From Streptomyces sp. DHE7-1 (GTDB lineage: Bacteria; Actinomycetota; Actinomycetes; Streptomycetales; Streptomycetaceae): a DNA stretch of 64,000 nt. Below, piece by piece: positions 27,768 to 37,211 of the stretch. How positions within the stretch are numbered: the first letter of the stretch is position 1; every line of letters begins with the position of its first letter. The position numbers and the translations under genes were made by a program. Location of the stretch: NCBI GenBank assembly GCA_016432725.1, contig JACJDG010000003.1, forward strand, positions 5,052,001 through 5,116,000, in the 5' to 3' direction. The notes below the pieces were generated by a model that made no database searches, had not been told where the DNA came from, and saw only the letters and a list, made by a program, of their open reading frames with translations.

Positions 27768-28504
27768 CCAGCACCACAGCGAGCACCACCGGCACCGGCG
27801 TCCGTACCGGCCTCGGCATCCCCGGCTACGCCCATCCGCTGGTCGCCCCGGCCCAGTGGGCCGAACTCGCCCGCCCCGGCACGCCCCTCGACTGGGTGGT
27901 GCTCAACGTGGCCGCCGGGCCCGGCAGCCGTCCCGACCCGCACTGCCTGGAAGCCGCGGGCCGGCTGCGCAACGGAGGCGTGCGGGTCCTCGGCCACCTG
28001 GACCTCGCCCACGGCGTCCGCCCGTTCGGCGACCTGCTCTCCGACGCCCACCGCCACCTCGAGTGGTACCGCGTCGACGGCTTCCTGCTCGACCGGTGCC
28101 CCACCGAGCGCGGCGCGCTGCCCGAGGTCCGACGGGTCATCACCACCCTGCGGGCGATCAGTGACACCGCTCACGTCGTCCTGGGCCACGGCAGCCACCC
28201 GCACCCCGGGTACGCGGAGAACGCCGACCAGTTGGTGACGTTCTCGGGCCCCTGGTCCGACTACCGCTTCTCGCAGGCCGCCGAGTGGACCGCCGACTAT
28301 CCGCCCGAGCGTTTCTGCCACTTCGTCCACGGTGTGCCGCGCGGCCACCTGGAGGAGGCACTGCGCATCGCCCGCTGGCAGGGCGCGGGCACGATCTACC
28401 TCACGGACCGCACCGATCGCGGCGGCCGGGACGACCCCTGGGAGACGATGCCCGGCTACTGGGACGAAATCGTCTCGCGGATCGGAACAGGTGTCTCGGA
28501 ATGA
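27755..28504 (+). CDS. Spherulin-4/GH135-like protein
   Basis: A 249-aa TIM-barrel-type protein of the spherulation-specific family 4. Visible landmarks are GLGIPGYAHPLV, DWVVLNVAAGPGSRPDPH, VRVLGHLDLAHG, WYRVDGFLLDRCP (acidic pair) and VVLGHGSHPHPGY. Family members such as Sph3 of Aspergillus cleave galactosaminogalactan and are needed for its synthesis. No signal peptide or membrane anchor is seen at the N-terminus (MPHLTSTTAST), which is odd for an enzyme expected to meet secreted polymer. It overlaps the epimerase gene and ends the operon. Confidence 0.75.
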   Translation: MPHLTSTTASTTGTGVRTGLGIPGYAHPLVAPAQWAELARPGTPLDWVVLNVAAGPGSRPDPHCLEAAGRLRNGGVRVLGHLDLAHGVRPFGDLLSDAHRHLEWYRVDGFLLDRCPTERGALPEVRRVITTLRAISDTAHVVLGHGSHPHPGYAENADQLVTFSGPWSDYRFSQAAEWTADYPPERFCHFVHGVPRGHLEEALRIARWQGAGTIYLTDRTDRGGRDDPWETMPGYWDEIVSRIGTGVSE

Positions 28505-28567
28505 AGAAGCCCGTGGCAGTGTTACAGGGAGAACAACCGTAGTGATCGACCGACCAACGGAGTCCCC

Positions 28568-29745
28568 GTGTCGCTGCCACCCCTGGTCGAGCCAGCCTCT
28601 GAGCTCACCGTAGACGAGGTCCGCCGGTACTCCCGCCACCTGATCATCCCCGACGTGGGGATGGACGGGCAGAAGCGGCTGAAGAACGCCAAGGTGCTCT
28701 GTGTGGGCGCCGGCGGCCTGGGCTCGCCGGCGCTGATGTACCTGGCCGCCGCGGGCGTCGGCACGCTCGGCATCGTGGAGTTCGACGAGGTCGACGAGTC
28801 GAACCTGCAGCGCCAGATCATCCACAGCCAGTCCGACATCGGCCGCTCCAAGGCCGAGTCCGCGCGGGACAGCGTCAAGGGCATCAACCCGTACGTGAAC
28901 GTGATCCTTCACGAGGAGCGGCTCGAGGCCGACAACGTGATGGACATCTTCAGCCAGTACGACCTGATCGTCGACGGCACGGACAACTTCGCGACCCGCT
29001 ACCTGGTCAACGACGCGTGCGTGCTGCTGAACAAGCCCTACGTGTGGGGTTCGATCTACCGCTTCGACGGCCAGGCCTCCGTCTTCTGGTCCGAGCACGG
29101 TCCCTGCTACCGCTGCCTCTACCCGGAGCCCCCGCCCCCGGCATGGTCCCCTCCTGCGCCGAGGGCGGCGTGCTGGGCGTGCTGTGCGCGTCCATCGGCT
29201 CCATCCAGGTCAACGAGGCCATCAAGCTGCTCGCCGGCATCGGTGAGCCGCTGGTCGGCCGCCTGATGATCTACGACGCCCTGGAGATGCAGTACCGCCA
29301 GGTCAAGGTCCGCAAGGACCCGGACTGCGCGGTCTGCGGCGAGAACCCGACCGTCACCGAGCTCATCGACTACGAGGCCTTCTGCGGCGTCGTCTCCGAG
29401 GAGGCCCAGGCGGCGGCCGCCGACTCGACGATCACTCCCAAGCAGCTCAAGGAGTGGATCGACGACGGCGAGGGCATCGAGATCATCGACGTCCGCGAGC
29501 CGAACGAGTACGAGATCGTCTCCATCCCCGGCGCCCGGCTGATCCCGAAGAACGAGTTCCTCATGGGCACCGCCCTGGAGAGCCTCCCGCAGGACAAGAA
29601 GATCGTCCTGCACTGCAAGACGGGTGTCCGCAGTGCGGAAGTCCTCGCGGTCCTGAAGTCCGCGGGCTTCTCCGACGCGGTGCACGTCGGCGGCGGCGTG
29701 ATCGGCTGGGTCAACCAGATCGAACCGGACAAGCCGGTCTACTGA
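28568..29745 (+). CDS. moeZ: MoeZ: ThiF/MoeB-type adenylyltransferase with rhodanese domain
   Basis: 392 aa after repair. The N-terminal E1-like domain has GAGGLGSPALMYLAAAGVG (ATP binding), DESNLQRQ and the CxxC pairs YRCLYP/CAVCGE for zinc. The C-terminal rhodanese domain has DVREPNEYEI and the active-site loop HCKTGVRS. The enzyme adenylates and thiocarboxylates sulfur-carrier proteins used in molybdopterin, thiamine, thio-tRNA and cysteine pathways. The frame breaks near 29140 (CCCGCCCCC for CCCGCCCCCC, restoring PPPPGMVPSC). GTG 28568 has ACGGAG upstream. A strong terminator follows. Confidence 0.93.
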
Positions 29746-29773
29746 TCAACGCTCTCACCGTCCGGTGGGACAG

Positions 29774-29822
29774 CCGAAGCCCACGGCTCTGACCAGCTCA
29801 GAGCCGTGGGCTTCGGGTTTTT
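29774..29822 (+). terminator. Strong intrinsic terminator after moeZ
   Basis: A perfect 19-bp stem (29774-29792 with 29798-29816) around the loop ccagc is followed by gttttt. It is the clearest rho-independent terminator in the window. Confidence 0.95.
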
Positions 29823-29920
29823 CGGGCCGTGCGGGGCGGGCGTGGCGTTCTCCCGGGCGAGTGCCACGCCCACCTGTTCAGCGGGAACGCCGGTCGGCGT
29901 TCACCGGTTCGCGGCCAGGG

Positions 29921-30427
29921 TCAGCGACGGTGGCCGCGGTCGCCGCGGTGGTCACGGTCACGGTCGCGGTCGCGGCCCCAGGAGGCGTCGTCGACGAAGC
30001 GGCCGTGGTCGTTGCGCAGGGTCGCCGTGTCCGAGCGGTCCCAGACGGACCGGTTGCGGTCCTGGAACACGTCGCTGCGGGTGTCGTGGCCGTAGCCGGT
30101 GTGGACGCGGACGGTGGAGCGACCGGCCAGCCGGTAGTGGTGGAAGGTGTAGGTGTGGCCGTCCCTGTCGGCCAGGGTCCAGCCGTCGAGGTTGACCGGG
30201 CGGCGCGAGTTGTTGGTGACGTCGACCCACTCCCGGTTCAGGGCGCGGTTCGAGCGGTCGTCGCGTCCCGGGGCGTCGTACCGCACGCTGCTGATGTAGA
30301 CGCTGTCGCGGTGGTGGCGGCCGTGGTGGTAGTCGGCGGCCGAGGCCGGCAGGGCCACGGCTCCCACGGCGGCGGCCGACACGGCGGCGACAGCGGTCAT
30401 GCGGCGCACGGATGCGGAAACGGTCAC
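29921..30427 (-). CDS. Secreted lamin-tail-domain (LTD) protein
   Basis: A 168-aa exported protein. The signal peptide spans about residues 1-32 (RRMTAVAAVSAAAVGAVALP, cleavage after ASA). The mature part has the LTD immunoglobulin-like fold pattern: NREWVDVTNNSRRPVNLDGW, then YTFHHYRLAGRSTVRVHTG and SVWDRSDTATLRND. The C-terminus is a D/R-rich repeat (GRDRDRDRDHRGDRGHR). GTG 30425-30427 is chosen because AGGGGG lies just before it; longer starts would bury the signal peptide. It is read towards the moeZ terminator and appears monocistronic. The role, perhaps in extracellular binding, is unknown. Confidence 0.75.
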   Translation of the reverse strand: MTVSASVRRMTAVAAVSAAAVGAVALPASAADYHHGRHHRDSVYISSVRYDAPGRDDRSNRALNREWVDVTNNSRRPVNLDGWTLADRDGHTYTFHHYRLAGRSTVRVHTGYGHDTRSDVFQDRNRSVWDRSDTATLRNDHGRFVDDASWGRDRDRDRDHRGDRGHRR

Positions 30428-30851
30428 GAGGATCCCCCTACAGGAGTCCATGGCACCCCCCTCGTGGAACTGCGGACGCAAGAACTCCGCAGGCCGGTGG
30501 TGGTGCGTTGTACGAGTGGCGGCCGGCTGACCGCGCACTCACACTGTGCAAGCCGTGCGCCCGGTTTGTGGGGGAGATGTGCGCGGCATTACGGGTTCAA
30601 CATATTCCTGTGACTCTCTGCTGCAACGTCCATGTATGACTCCAACACACCGAATTGAACGTTCGTCAGGAAAACGGCCGCTTCATTACTGGCCCGCCCG
30701 GCTCGTGAGGCCGGCCCACCGGCCCGCCGTACCGGGCCGGTGTCACCCGAAAGTGAGTAACAGGAATCCCCCCGACCGATCGGACTAGTCCGTTGCGGCA
30801 CGGCTGTGTCCCACGCCGGAACACACCTGCCCTGGCTCCGGTCGGCCGTGG
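30428..30851. other. Gene-free intergenic region with one hairpin
   Basis: This 424-base stretch between the starts of the LTD gene and the stop of a peptidase gene has no supported ORF. It contains a perfect hairpin, CACCGGCCCG (30717-30726) with CGGGCCGGTG (30733-30742), and less GC-rich DNA near 30590-30690 (attcctgtgactctctgctg), which may hold the LTD promoter on the minus strand. The hairpin could terminate the peptidase transcript, though it starts about 110 bases before that gene's stop on its coding orientation, so I do not assign it. Confidence 0.35.
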
Positions 30852-32407
30852 TCAGGAGCAGACCTTGCCGTCCTCCGGCACCGTTCCGTCTAGCAGGTAG
30901 GCGTTCACCGTGGAGTCGACGCAGTCGCTGCCGTTGCCGTACGCCCCGTGTCCCTCGCCCTTCCAGGTGAGCTCGACACCGACGCCCTTGCCCAGTTCAT
31001 CGGCCATCCTGCGGGCGCCCTCGTAGGGCGTGGCCGGGTCCCCCGTGTTGCCGACGAGCAGGATCGGAGCCGCGCCCGGTGCGCTCACCCGCGGGGTGTC
31101 GTACTGCCCGGCCACCGGCCAGTCGTGGCACCAGCCGGCCGTGTCCCAGCCGAGGTAGTCCCGAAGACCGGTGATATCCGCTCGAACTCGGGCAGCAGGC
31201 TTCTCGTCCCGGCCGGCGTGGGCCGCTGCTTGTCGTCCAGGCAGGAGATGGCCCGCTGCGCGTGGCCCCTGGTGCCGTAACGCCCCGAGGAGTCCCGCTC
31301 GTTGTACTGGTCCGCGAGTGCGAGGAGCTTCGAGCCGTCGCCCTGCTCGGCGGACTTCAGCGCACTGGTCAGCCGGGGCCAGCCGGCCTCGCTGTACAGG
31401 GGCAGGATGATGCCGGTGAGGGCGAGCGTCTGGGTCAGCTTCCGTCCGGACGCGGTCGGCAGGGGCTTGGCGTCGATGCTCTTCAGCAGCGCGGCTATGT
31501 GCCGCGTACCCCGCCGCGGGTCCTGGCCGGTGGACCTCAGGTAGTCCTCCAGGGCCCGCTGGAAGCCCCGTGCCTGGTTCTTCGCGTGGCCCACCGTGTC
31601 CGCGGCCGGGTCCACCACCGCGTCCAGGATCATCCGGCCGACGTGCTCGGGGAACAGGTGGGCGTAGACGCCGCCGAGTTCGGTGCCGTAGGAGATGCCG
31701 AAGTAGTGCATCGTCCGGTCGCCCAGCACGTGCCGCAGCAGATCCATGTCGCGGGCGGTGTCGGTGGTCGAGACGTGCTCCAGCAGCCGGCCCGCGGCCC
31801 GTTCGCATCCCTTCCCGAAGGCGGCGGCGTCCTGGAAGTACGCCTTCTCCTCGGCCGGATCGTCCGGGGTGGCGTCCACGGCCTCGGCGGCTTCGATGTC
31901 CCGGTCGCCGCGGCAGCGCACGCCCTCGCTGGCGCCCACCCCGCGCGGATCGAAGCTCACCAGGTCGTAGCGCTCGCGCAGCGTGGGGATGGTGGCGCCG
32001 TAGTACGGCATGGTCGTCACGCCCGAACCGCCGGGGCCGCCGAAGTTGAACAGCAGCGAGCCGATCCGGTCGTTCCCGGTCGCCCGGGCCCGGATGAGCG
32101 CGACGCCGATCGTCGGACCCCCGGGCTTCGACCAGTCCAGCGGCACCTTGAGCGTGGCGCACCGCCATGCGTCGCCCGGCGCCGCGGAGTCCTCGGTGGC
32201 CCCGCACCGGTGCCAGCCGAGCCGCTGGGAGGTGAGTGAGGAGGGCAGGTCCGTCAGGGACGGCGCCGGTGCGGAGGCCGTGTCCTTCGGTGCGGCCGGG
32301 CCCGTTGCCTTGCCCTCGTCATGGCTCCCGCCCGAACCGCCGCCACCGCACCCGGCCACCAGCAGCGCCGCGGCCACCCCGGCCGTCCACCGCGGAACCC
32401 GAAGCAT
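30852..32407 (-). CDS. Secreted tripeptidyl aminopeptidase-like hydrolase (S33), lipoprotein
   Basis: 518 aa after repair; alpha/beta-hydrolase of the S33 tripeptidyl-aminopeptidase group. The N-terminus has a lipoprotein signal with lipobox LVAGC, then a Gly/Ser linker. Catalytic features: FNFGGPGGSGV (oxyanion), YFGISYGTELGGVYA (nucleophile Ser in GISYG), LLVGNTGDPATPYEGA (Asp) and GEGHGAYGN (His). The frame breaks near 31165 (TTCGGG for TTCGGGG, restoring SPVFGDYLGW). ATG 32405-32407 has GAGGG upstream. It likely trims tripeptides from extracellular proteins at the cell surface. A close paralogue lies immediately upstream. Confidence 0.88.
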
Positions 32408-32539
32408 GCGCACCCCCTCGCAGGCCCCCCGCGTCGTGCCGCGGAAGGCGTCCACGTCATGGTAGGCGGCGGGGACGGGGCCCGTGACGGGCTGTGGATA
32501 ACCTTCTGACCTGCACATTTACTGCGGCGGTCGGGTCTT

Positions 32540-34089
32540 TCAGGAACAGACCGTGCCGGCCTTCGGCACCTTCCCGTCCAGCAGGTATCCGTTCACCGCG
32601 CTCTGCACGCACTTGTTCTTGCTGTCGTACGACCCGTGCCCCTGGCCCTTGTACGTCAGCTCGACGCCGACGCCCTTGCCGAGCGCGTCCACCATCTTCT
32701 TCGCGCCCTCGTACGGGGTGGCCGGGTCGCCGGTGTTGCCGACGACGAGAATCGGCGCCGATCCCGGTGCGCTGACATCGGGATGGTCGGCGGCGCCCGG
32801 TACCGCCCAGTCGGTGCAGCTGAGCATGCCCCAGGCCAGGTAGTCGCCGAACAGCGGGGAGACGGCCCGGAACTGCGGCAGCCTCCGCCGGACCTCGTCC
32901 GCGGTGTAGCGCGGCTTCTCGTCGGCGCAGTTGATGGCGATGTTCGCCGCGGTGATGTTGCTGTACTCGCCGTTCTCGCTGCGCCCGTTCATCGAGTCGG
33001 AGAGCAGCATCAGGATCTTGCCGTCACCCTCGTACGCCTGCTGCAGCCCCTCGGTGAGGTACTCCCAGAAGTCCTTCGAGTACAGGGCCTGGGCGATGCC
33101 GTTGGTCGCCGCGGTCTGGGTGAGCTGCCGCGGGAAGGCACCGGGGATCGGCTGCTTCTCCAGGTCCTTGAGGAGTTTGGCGATGCGGTCCTTGACGTCC
33201 TGCGGGGTGTCGCCGATCGGGCAGTCCTCGGTCTTCGACGTGCAGTCCGCGGCGAAGTTGTCGAGCGCCAGCTGGAACCCCTGGGCCTGGCCGAGCGCGC
33301 TCTGCGCGGGGTCCTTGGTGGGGTCGACGACCGCGTCCAGGACCGCGCGGCCGACGTGCTTGGGGAACAAGTGGGCGTAGACGGCGCCGAGTTCGGTGCC
33401 GTAGGAGATGCCGAAGTAGTGCAGCTTGTCGTCGCCGAGCACTTGGCGCATCAGGTCCATGTCGCGGGCCGCGTCGGTGGTGCGGACGTGCGGCAGGATC
33501 TTCTTGGAGTGCTTCTCGCAGTTGGCGTTGAACTGCTTGGTGCGGTCGATGAGCTGGGTCTGCTCGGCGCTGTCGTCGGGCGTGGCGTCCTGCTGGAAGT
33601 ACTCGTCGAGCTGGGCGTCGCTCTCGCACTCCACCGGCACGCTCCGGCCCACCCCCGCGGGTCGAAGCTCACCAGGTCGTAGCGGGTGTTCAGGGTGGCG
33701 TAGTCCTGGCCGAACGCGGGGAGCGTGGTGACGCCGCTGCCGCCGGGGCCGCCGAAGTTGAAGATCAGCGAGCCGAGCCGCTTGCCCGGGTCGCCGCTCG
33801 CCCTCGCACGGATCAGCGCGATGTCGAGGGTGTCTCCCTTGGGCTTGCTCCAGTCCACGGGCGCCTTCATGGTGGCGCACTGCCACTGAGTGCCGTCCGG
33901 CAGCGGCGACGGGGAGGAGCCGCCGCCCTCCGCCGCGGACGGGGCCGGGCAGTCCTTCCAGTCCAGTTTCTGCGCCGTCAGGTCCCCGTTCCCGTTCCCG
34001 GCACCGTCGCCGCACCCGGCCAGGAGGGCGGCCAGCAGCACGGCGCTGGTGGTCAGGGCAGCGGCACGCAGCCTGGAGGGGTTCGCCAT
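32540..34089 (-). CDS. Secreted tripeptidyl aminopeptidase-like hydrolase (S33), paralogue
   Basis: 516 aa after repair, clearly homologous to the next gene. Lipoprotein signal LLAALLAGCGDG; oxyanion region FNFGGPGGSGVTTLP; nucleophile elbow HYFGISYGTELGAVYAH; acid LVVGNTGDPATPYEGA; His in KGQGHGSYDSK. The frame breaks near 33655 (CGCGGGGG for CGCGGGGGG, restoring SFDPRGVGRSVPVEC). ATG 34087-34089 (MANPSRLRAAAL) begins the signal peptide. The two genes are 132 bases apart in the same direction, a tandem duplication with substantial divergence; each has its own lipobox, and the two may have different substrate ranges. Confidence 0.88.
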
Positions 34090-34110
34090 GCCTCCATCGT
34101 GCGCGCGTGC

Positions 34111-34157
34111 GGGCCGGGGCGCGCGGGGCACGGGCCGTACGAGCGACGCCCCGGCCC
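34111..34157 (-). terminator. Hairpin between the LPG-synthase-like gene and the peptidase gene
   Basis: GGGCCGGGGCG (34111-34121) pairs with CGCCCCGGCCC (34147-34157) around a 25-base loop. It lies just beyond the stop at 34175 on the minus strand and has no T run. A plausible but not certain terminator. Confidence 0.45.
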
Positions 34158-34174
34158 CGGTCCGCGGGGAGTGC

Positions 34175-37027
34175 CTACAGGGCGCCCTTGCGGGTGAGCT
34201 GGTTGAAGGCGAGCCAGCCGGGCAGCACTGGCAGCCACAGCGTGAGCAGCCGGAACAGCAGGACGGCCGGTGCCGCGACCTCCTTGGGAAGGCCGACGGC
34301 GATCAGGCCGAGCGTGAGGCTCGCCTCGACCGCGCCGACACCGCCCGGGGTGGGCGCTGCGGAGCCGAGCGCGTTGCCGGCGAGGAAGACCACGGCCACG
34401 CTGGCGATGCTCAGGGAGGTCGATCCGTCGCCGAAGGCGCGGATGGAGGCGTCCAGGCACATCACGAAGCAGGCGGTCAGCAGCAGCATGCCGCCGATGC
34501 CGGTGACGAGCTTCTGCGGCCGCTGGAGCACGTCGAGCATGCGCGGCACGACACCGGCGAACAGCGACCGCACGCGCGTGACGACGAACTTCCGCAGGAA
34601 CGGCACCGACGTCACCACGAGCACCAGCACCGCCACCGTCAGCAGGCCGGCGATGACCGTCCGGGACGGCGACAGCGACGGCGTCTTCTCGGTGCCCGTC
34701 AGGTAGCCGAAGGACAGCAGCATCAGGATGTGGCAGCCGAGCCCGAAGAGCTGCGAGGCACCGACGCTGGCGACGGCGAGCCCCGGGCGCACTCCGGCGC
34801 GCTGCAGGAAGCGCGTGTTGAGGGCCACGCCGCCGACGGCCGCGGGCGCCACGATCTTCACGAACGAACCCGCCACCTGGGCGCCCACGGTCCTGGGGAA
34901 CGGCACCCGCTCCGGTACGAATCCCAGCAGCGCCATCGCGGCGGCCACGTAGCTGAGCGCGGAGAAGAGCACCGCCGCCAGCACCCAGCCCCACTGCGCG
35001 TTGGCGACCAGCGGACCGAACTCGATGTGGGTGAGCTGCGTCAGCAGGAAGTACGCGCCGATGGCGCCGGCGATGAAGCTGATCAGCGTGCGCGGACGCA
35101 CCCGCTCCAGACGGGCCGGCTCCACCGGGGCCTGGGGCCTGATCCGCAGCACCTCGTGCCGGATCTGGGTGAGCAGGTCCTCCTCGCGGGCCTCGTCCAG
35201 AGCCTCGTCGATGGCCCGCTTCTCGGCCCGCTGCTCGGCGCGGACCGTCTTCTTGTCGGGCTTCCCGGGGGCGGGGCCGGCCGTCGCCGAGGCCTCCTCC
35301 GCCCGGGCCAGCTTGGCCTGCCGGGAGGCCTCCAGCACCGCCTCGCGTTCCCGCTCGGCCCGCTCCCGGCCGAGGCGGCGCAGCGTCGCGCGCGTGGCGC
35401 GCGTCAGGGCGATGGGCTGCAGCATCGGCAGGCAGTCCGCGACCGCGTCCGGGCCGAGCACACCCACCGCCGAGGCCACCGCCCGCTCGGCGCCCGCCCG
35501 CAGGCCGAGCGTGGTGATGAGCTGGGCGACGTCCATGCGCAGCAGCAGGTCACCGGCCGCGATCTCGCCGCCGCGCAGCTCGGTGAGGATCACATTGCCG
35601 GAACGATCCACCAGAATCGCATCGCCGGCCAGCCTGCGGTGCGCGATCCGCCGGGACTGCAGTGCCTGCGCCTGCCGCCAGGTGTTGCGCAGCAGCTCGT
35701 CGGTGATCTCCTCGTCCGCCAGGGAGTCCAGCGTGCGCCCGCCGGTGTGCTCATAGACGAGCATGACCGCGTCCGGGCCGAGCTCGGAGGTGGCGATCAG
35801 CTTGGGCGCGTTGGCGCCGGCCGCGATCGCCGCGTACGCCAGCAGCGCCTCCTGCTCCAGGGCCTGGCGCAGCGATTGCAGGCTGGAGCGGGTGGCGAAG
35901 CCGCGCAGGGTCAGATTGCGCCAGGCCCGGTAGAAGAAGCCCTGGGCCTGCTGCTCCCGGTCGACGACCGTGACGTCCAGCGGCCGGCCGTCCTCCAGGG
36001 TGACGAAGTAGCGCCGGCCGCGGTCGCCGTTCTCCGACTCCGCGGTCTCCTCACGGGCCGCGGCGACCGGGTGGAAGCCGACGTGCCGGAGGCCCGCCAT
36101 CAGCGTCCGCCCGGTGGGACGGACGTTCGGCGAGCCGACCGCGTACAGCGTGCCGTAGGCGACGGTCCAGCCGATCAGCACGGTCAGGATGATCGAGAAG
36201 GGTGTCGTGTAGCCGGTGACGAGCATCGAGAACGCGTCGAGCAGCAGCACGATCCACAGCACGGAGCGCCATCTGGGTCTGCGGGACATCCCGACGGCCG
36301 TCATGTAGGCGATGACGGGCGCGAGATAGCCGTGCACCGGGTCGGTGAGGGCGTGGATGTCGCCCGGCGAGGGCTGGGTGAGCGCCTCCTGGATGGAGCC
36401 GGGTGCGGCCCGGGCCACCCACAGGTCGGTGGCGAGGGTCACTCCGTGCGCGAGGACGGCCGCGAGCACGCCGTCGGCGATCCGCAGCCCGTCCCGTTTG
36501 ATCAGCCGTTCGATCGCGAAGGCGACCGGCACCAGCAGGATCGCGATGCTGGAGGCGAGTCCCGCGATCTTGATCAGCAGGTCGGGGGCCTGCCCGGTGC
36601 CCTTGTTGATGTCCTGTTCGAGGCCCGAGGTGGTGCCGTGCGCGAACGCGGCGACCGCGAGCAGCACGACGACGGCCAGCACGCCCACGAGCAGCCGCAT
36701 GAGGTCGGACGGACGGTGCACGCGCGCGGGAAGCAGCGGTTCGTCACCCTCCACCTCCTCGGGGTGAGCCTCGTCACCGGAGCCCTCGCCCGGGCGCGGG
36801 GTGCCGGGGGGAGTCGCCTTGGCACCCTCCGCGTCGTCGTCGCGCGCGCGTGCGGCGTCGTGCTCACGCGCGCTCGTGGCGTCGTCGCGCGTGCCCTCGC
36901 CGGTCACGGCGCCGCCGTCCCGGCCCGTGGCGCCACTGCCCTCCGGGGCGGACGCGGCGGCGTCGGGACGCGCGGACGCGTCAGGGGTGCCCGCCGCGCC
37001 TTCGGGGTGCACACCCTGCTGCTTCAT
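34175..37027 (-). CDS. Kinase-like plus LPG-synthase-type membrane protein
   Basis: A 950-aa protein with three parts. Residues 1-110: disordered, charged (SARPDAAASAPEGSGATGRD). About 115-285: membrane helices (LLVGVLAVVVLLAVAAFAH and others). About 290-560: a protein-kinase-like region with VYEHTGGRTLDSLADEEIT, IAHRRLAGDAILVDRSGNVI and LRGGEIAAGDLLLRMDVAQL, where catalytic-loop residues are changed (HRRLAGDAILVD in place of HGDLxxxNxLVD). About 640-950: eight or so helices of the lysylphosphatidylglycerol-synthase (UPF0104/YbhN) membrane domain. ATG 37025-37027 (MKQQGVHPEG) is chosen; a GTG eight codons upstream is possible. The role, perhaps lipid modification or flipping, is inferred from family only. 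Confidence 0.8.
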   Translation of the reverse strand: MKQQGVHPEGAAGTPDASARPDAAASAPEGSGATGRDGGAVTGEGTRDDATSAREHDAARARDDDAEGAKATPPGTPRPGEGSGDEAHPEEVEGDEPLLPARVHRPSDLMRLLVGVLAVVVLLAVAAFAHGTTSGLEQDINKGTGQAPDLLIKIAGLASSIAILLVPVAFAIERLIKRDGLRIADGVLAAVLAHGVTLATDLWVARAAPGSIQEALTQPSPGDIHALTDPVHGYLAPVIAYMTAVGMSRRPRWRSVLWIVLLLDAFSMLVTGYTTPFSIILTVLIGWTVAYGTLYAVGSPNVRPTGRTLMAGLRHVGFHPVAAAREETAESENGDRGRRYFVTLEDGRPLDVTVVDREQQAQGFFYRAWRNLTLRGFATRSSLQSLRQALEQEALLAYAAIAAGANAPKLIATSELGPDAVMLVYEHTGGRTLDSLADEEITDELLRNTWRQAQALQSRRIAHRRLAGDAILVDRSGNVILTELRGGEIAAGDLLLRMDVAQLITTLGLRAGAERAVASAVGVLGPDAVADCLPMLQPIALTRATRATLRRLGRERAEREREAVLEASRQAKLARAEEASATAGPAPGKPDKKTVRAEQRAEKRAIDEALDEAREEDLLTQIRHEVLRIRPQAPVEPARLERVRPRTLISFIAGAIGAYFLLTQLTHIEFGPLVANAQWGWVLAAVLFSALSYVAAAMALLGFVPERVPFPRTVGAQVAGSFVKIVAPAAVGGVALNTRFLQRAGVRPGLAVASVGASQLFGLGCHILMLLSFGYLTGTEKTPSLSPSRTVIAGLLTVAVLVLVVTSVPFLRKFVVTRVRSLFAGVVPRMLDVLQRPQKLVTGIGGMLLLTACFVMCLDASIRAFGDGSTSLSIASVAVVFLAGNALGSAAPTPGGVGAVEASLTLGLIAVGLPKEVAAPAVLLFRLLTLWLPVLPGWLAFNQLTRKGAL

Positions 37028-37211
37028 CGTCTCTTCTTGGTCTCGTATCACCGGTCACCGCCCGCACGATGGTGGCATGCCCCACCGGCACTCGCGGGCA
37101 TCAGGGTGCAGATGCGGGGTCGGACAGTCTGCCGGAAGCGCCGCCCGAGGGCGAGGGCCAGCCCCCGCCTTCCGCGCCGCGTTGTCGGTGGGGTACGGCA
37201 GGATGGGGCGA

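Noticed and set aside
30717..30742. Hairpin as the terminator of the downstream-read peptidase gene
   Set aside because: It lies on the start-proximal side of neither gene's end in the right orientation: the peptidase stop (30852) is passed first, but a gap of over 100 bases and no T run leave its role open.
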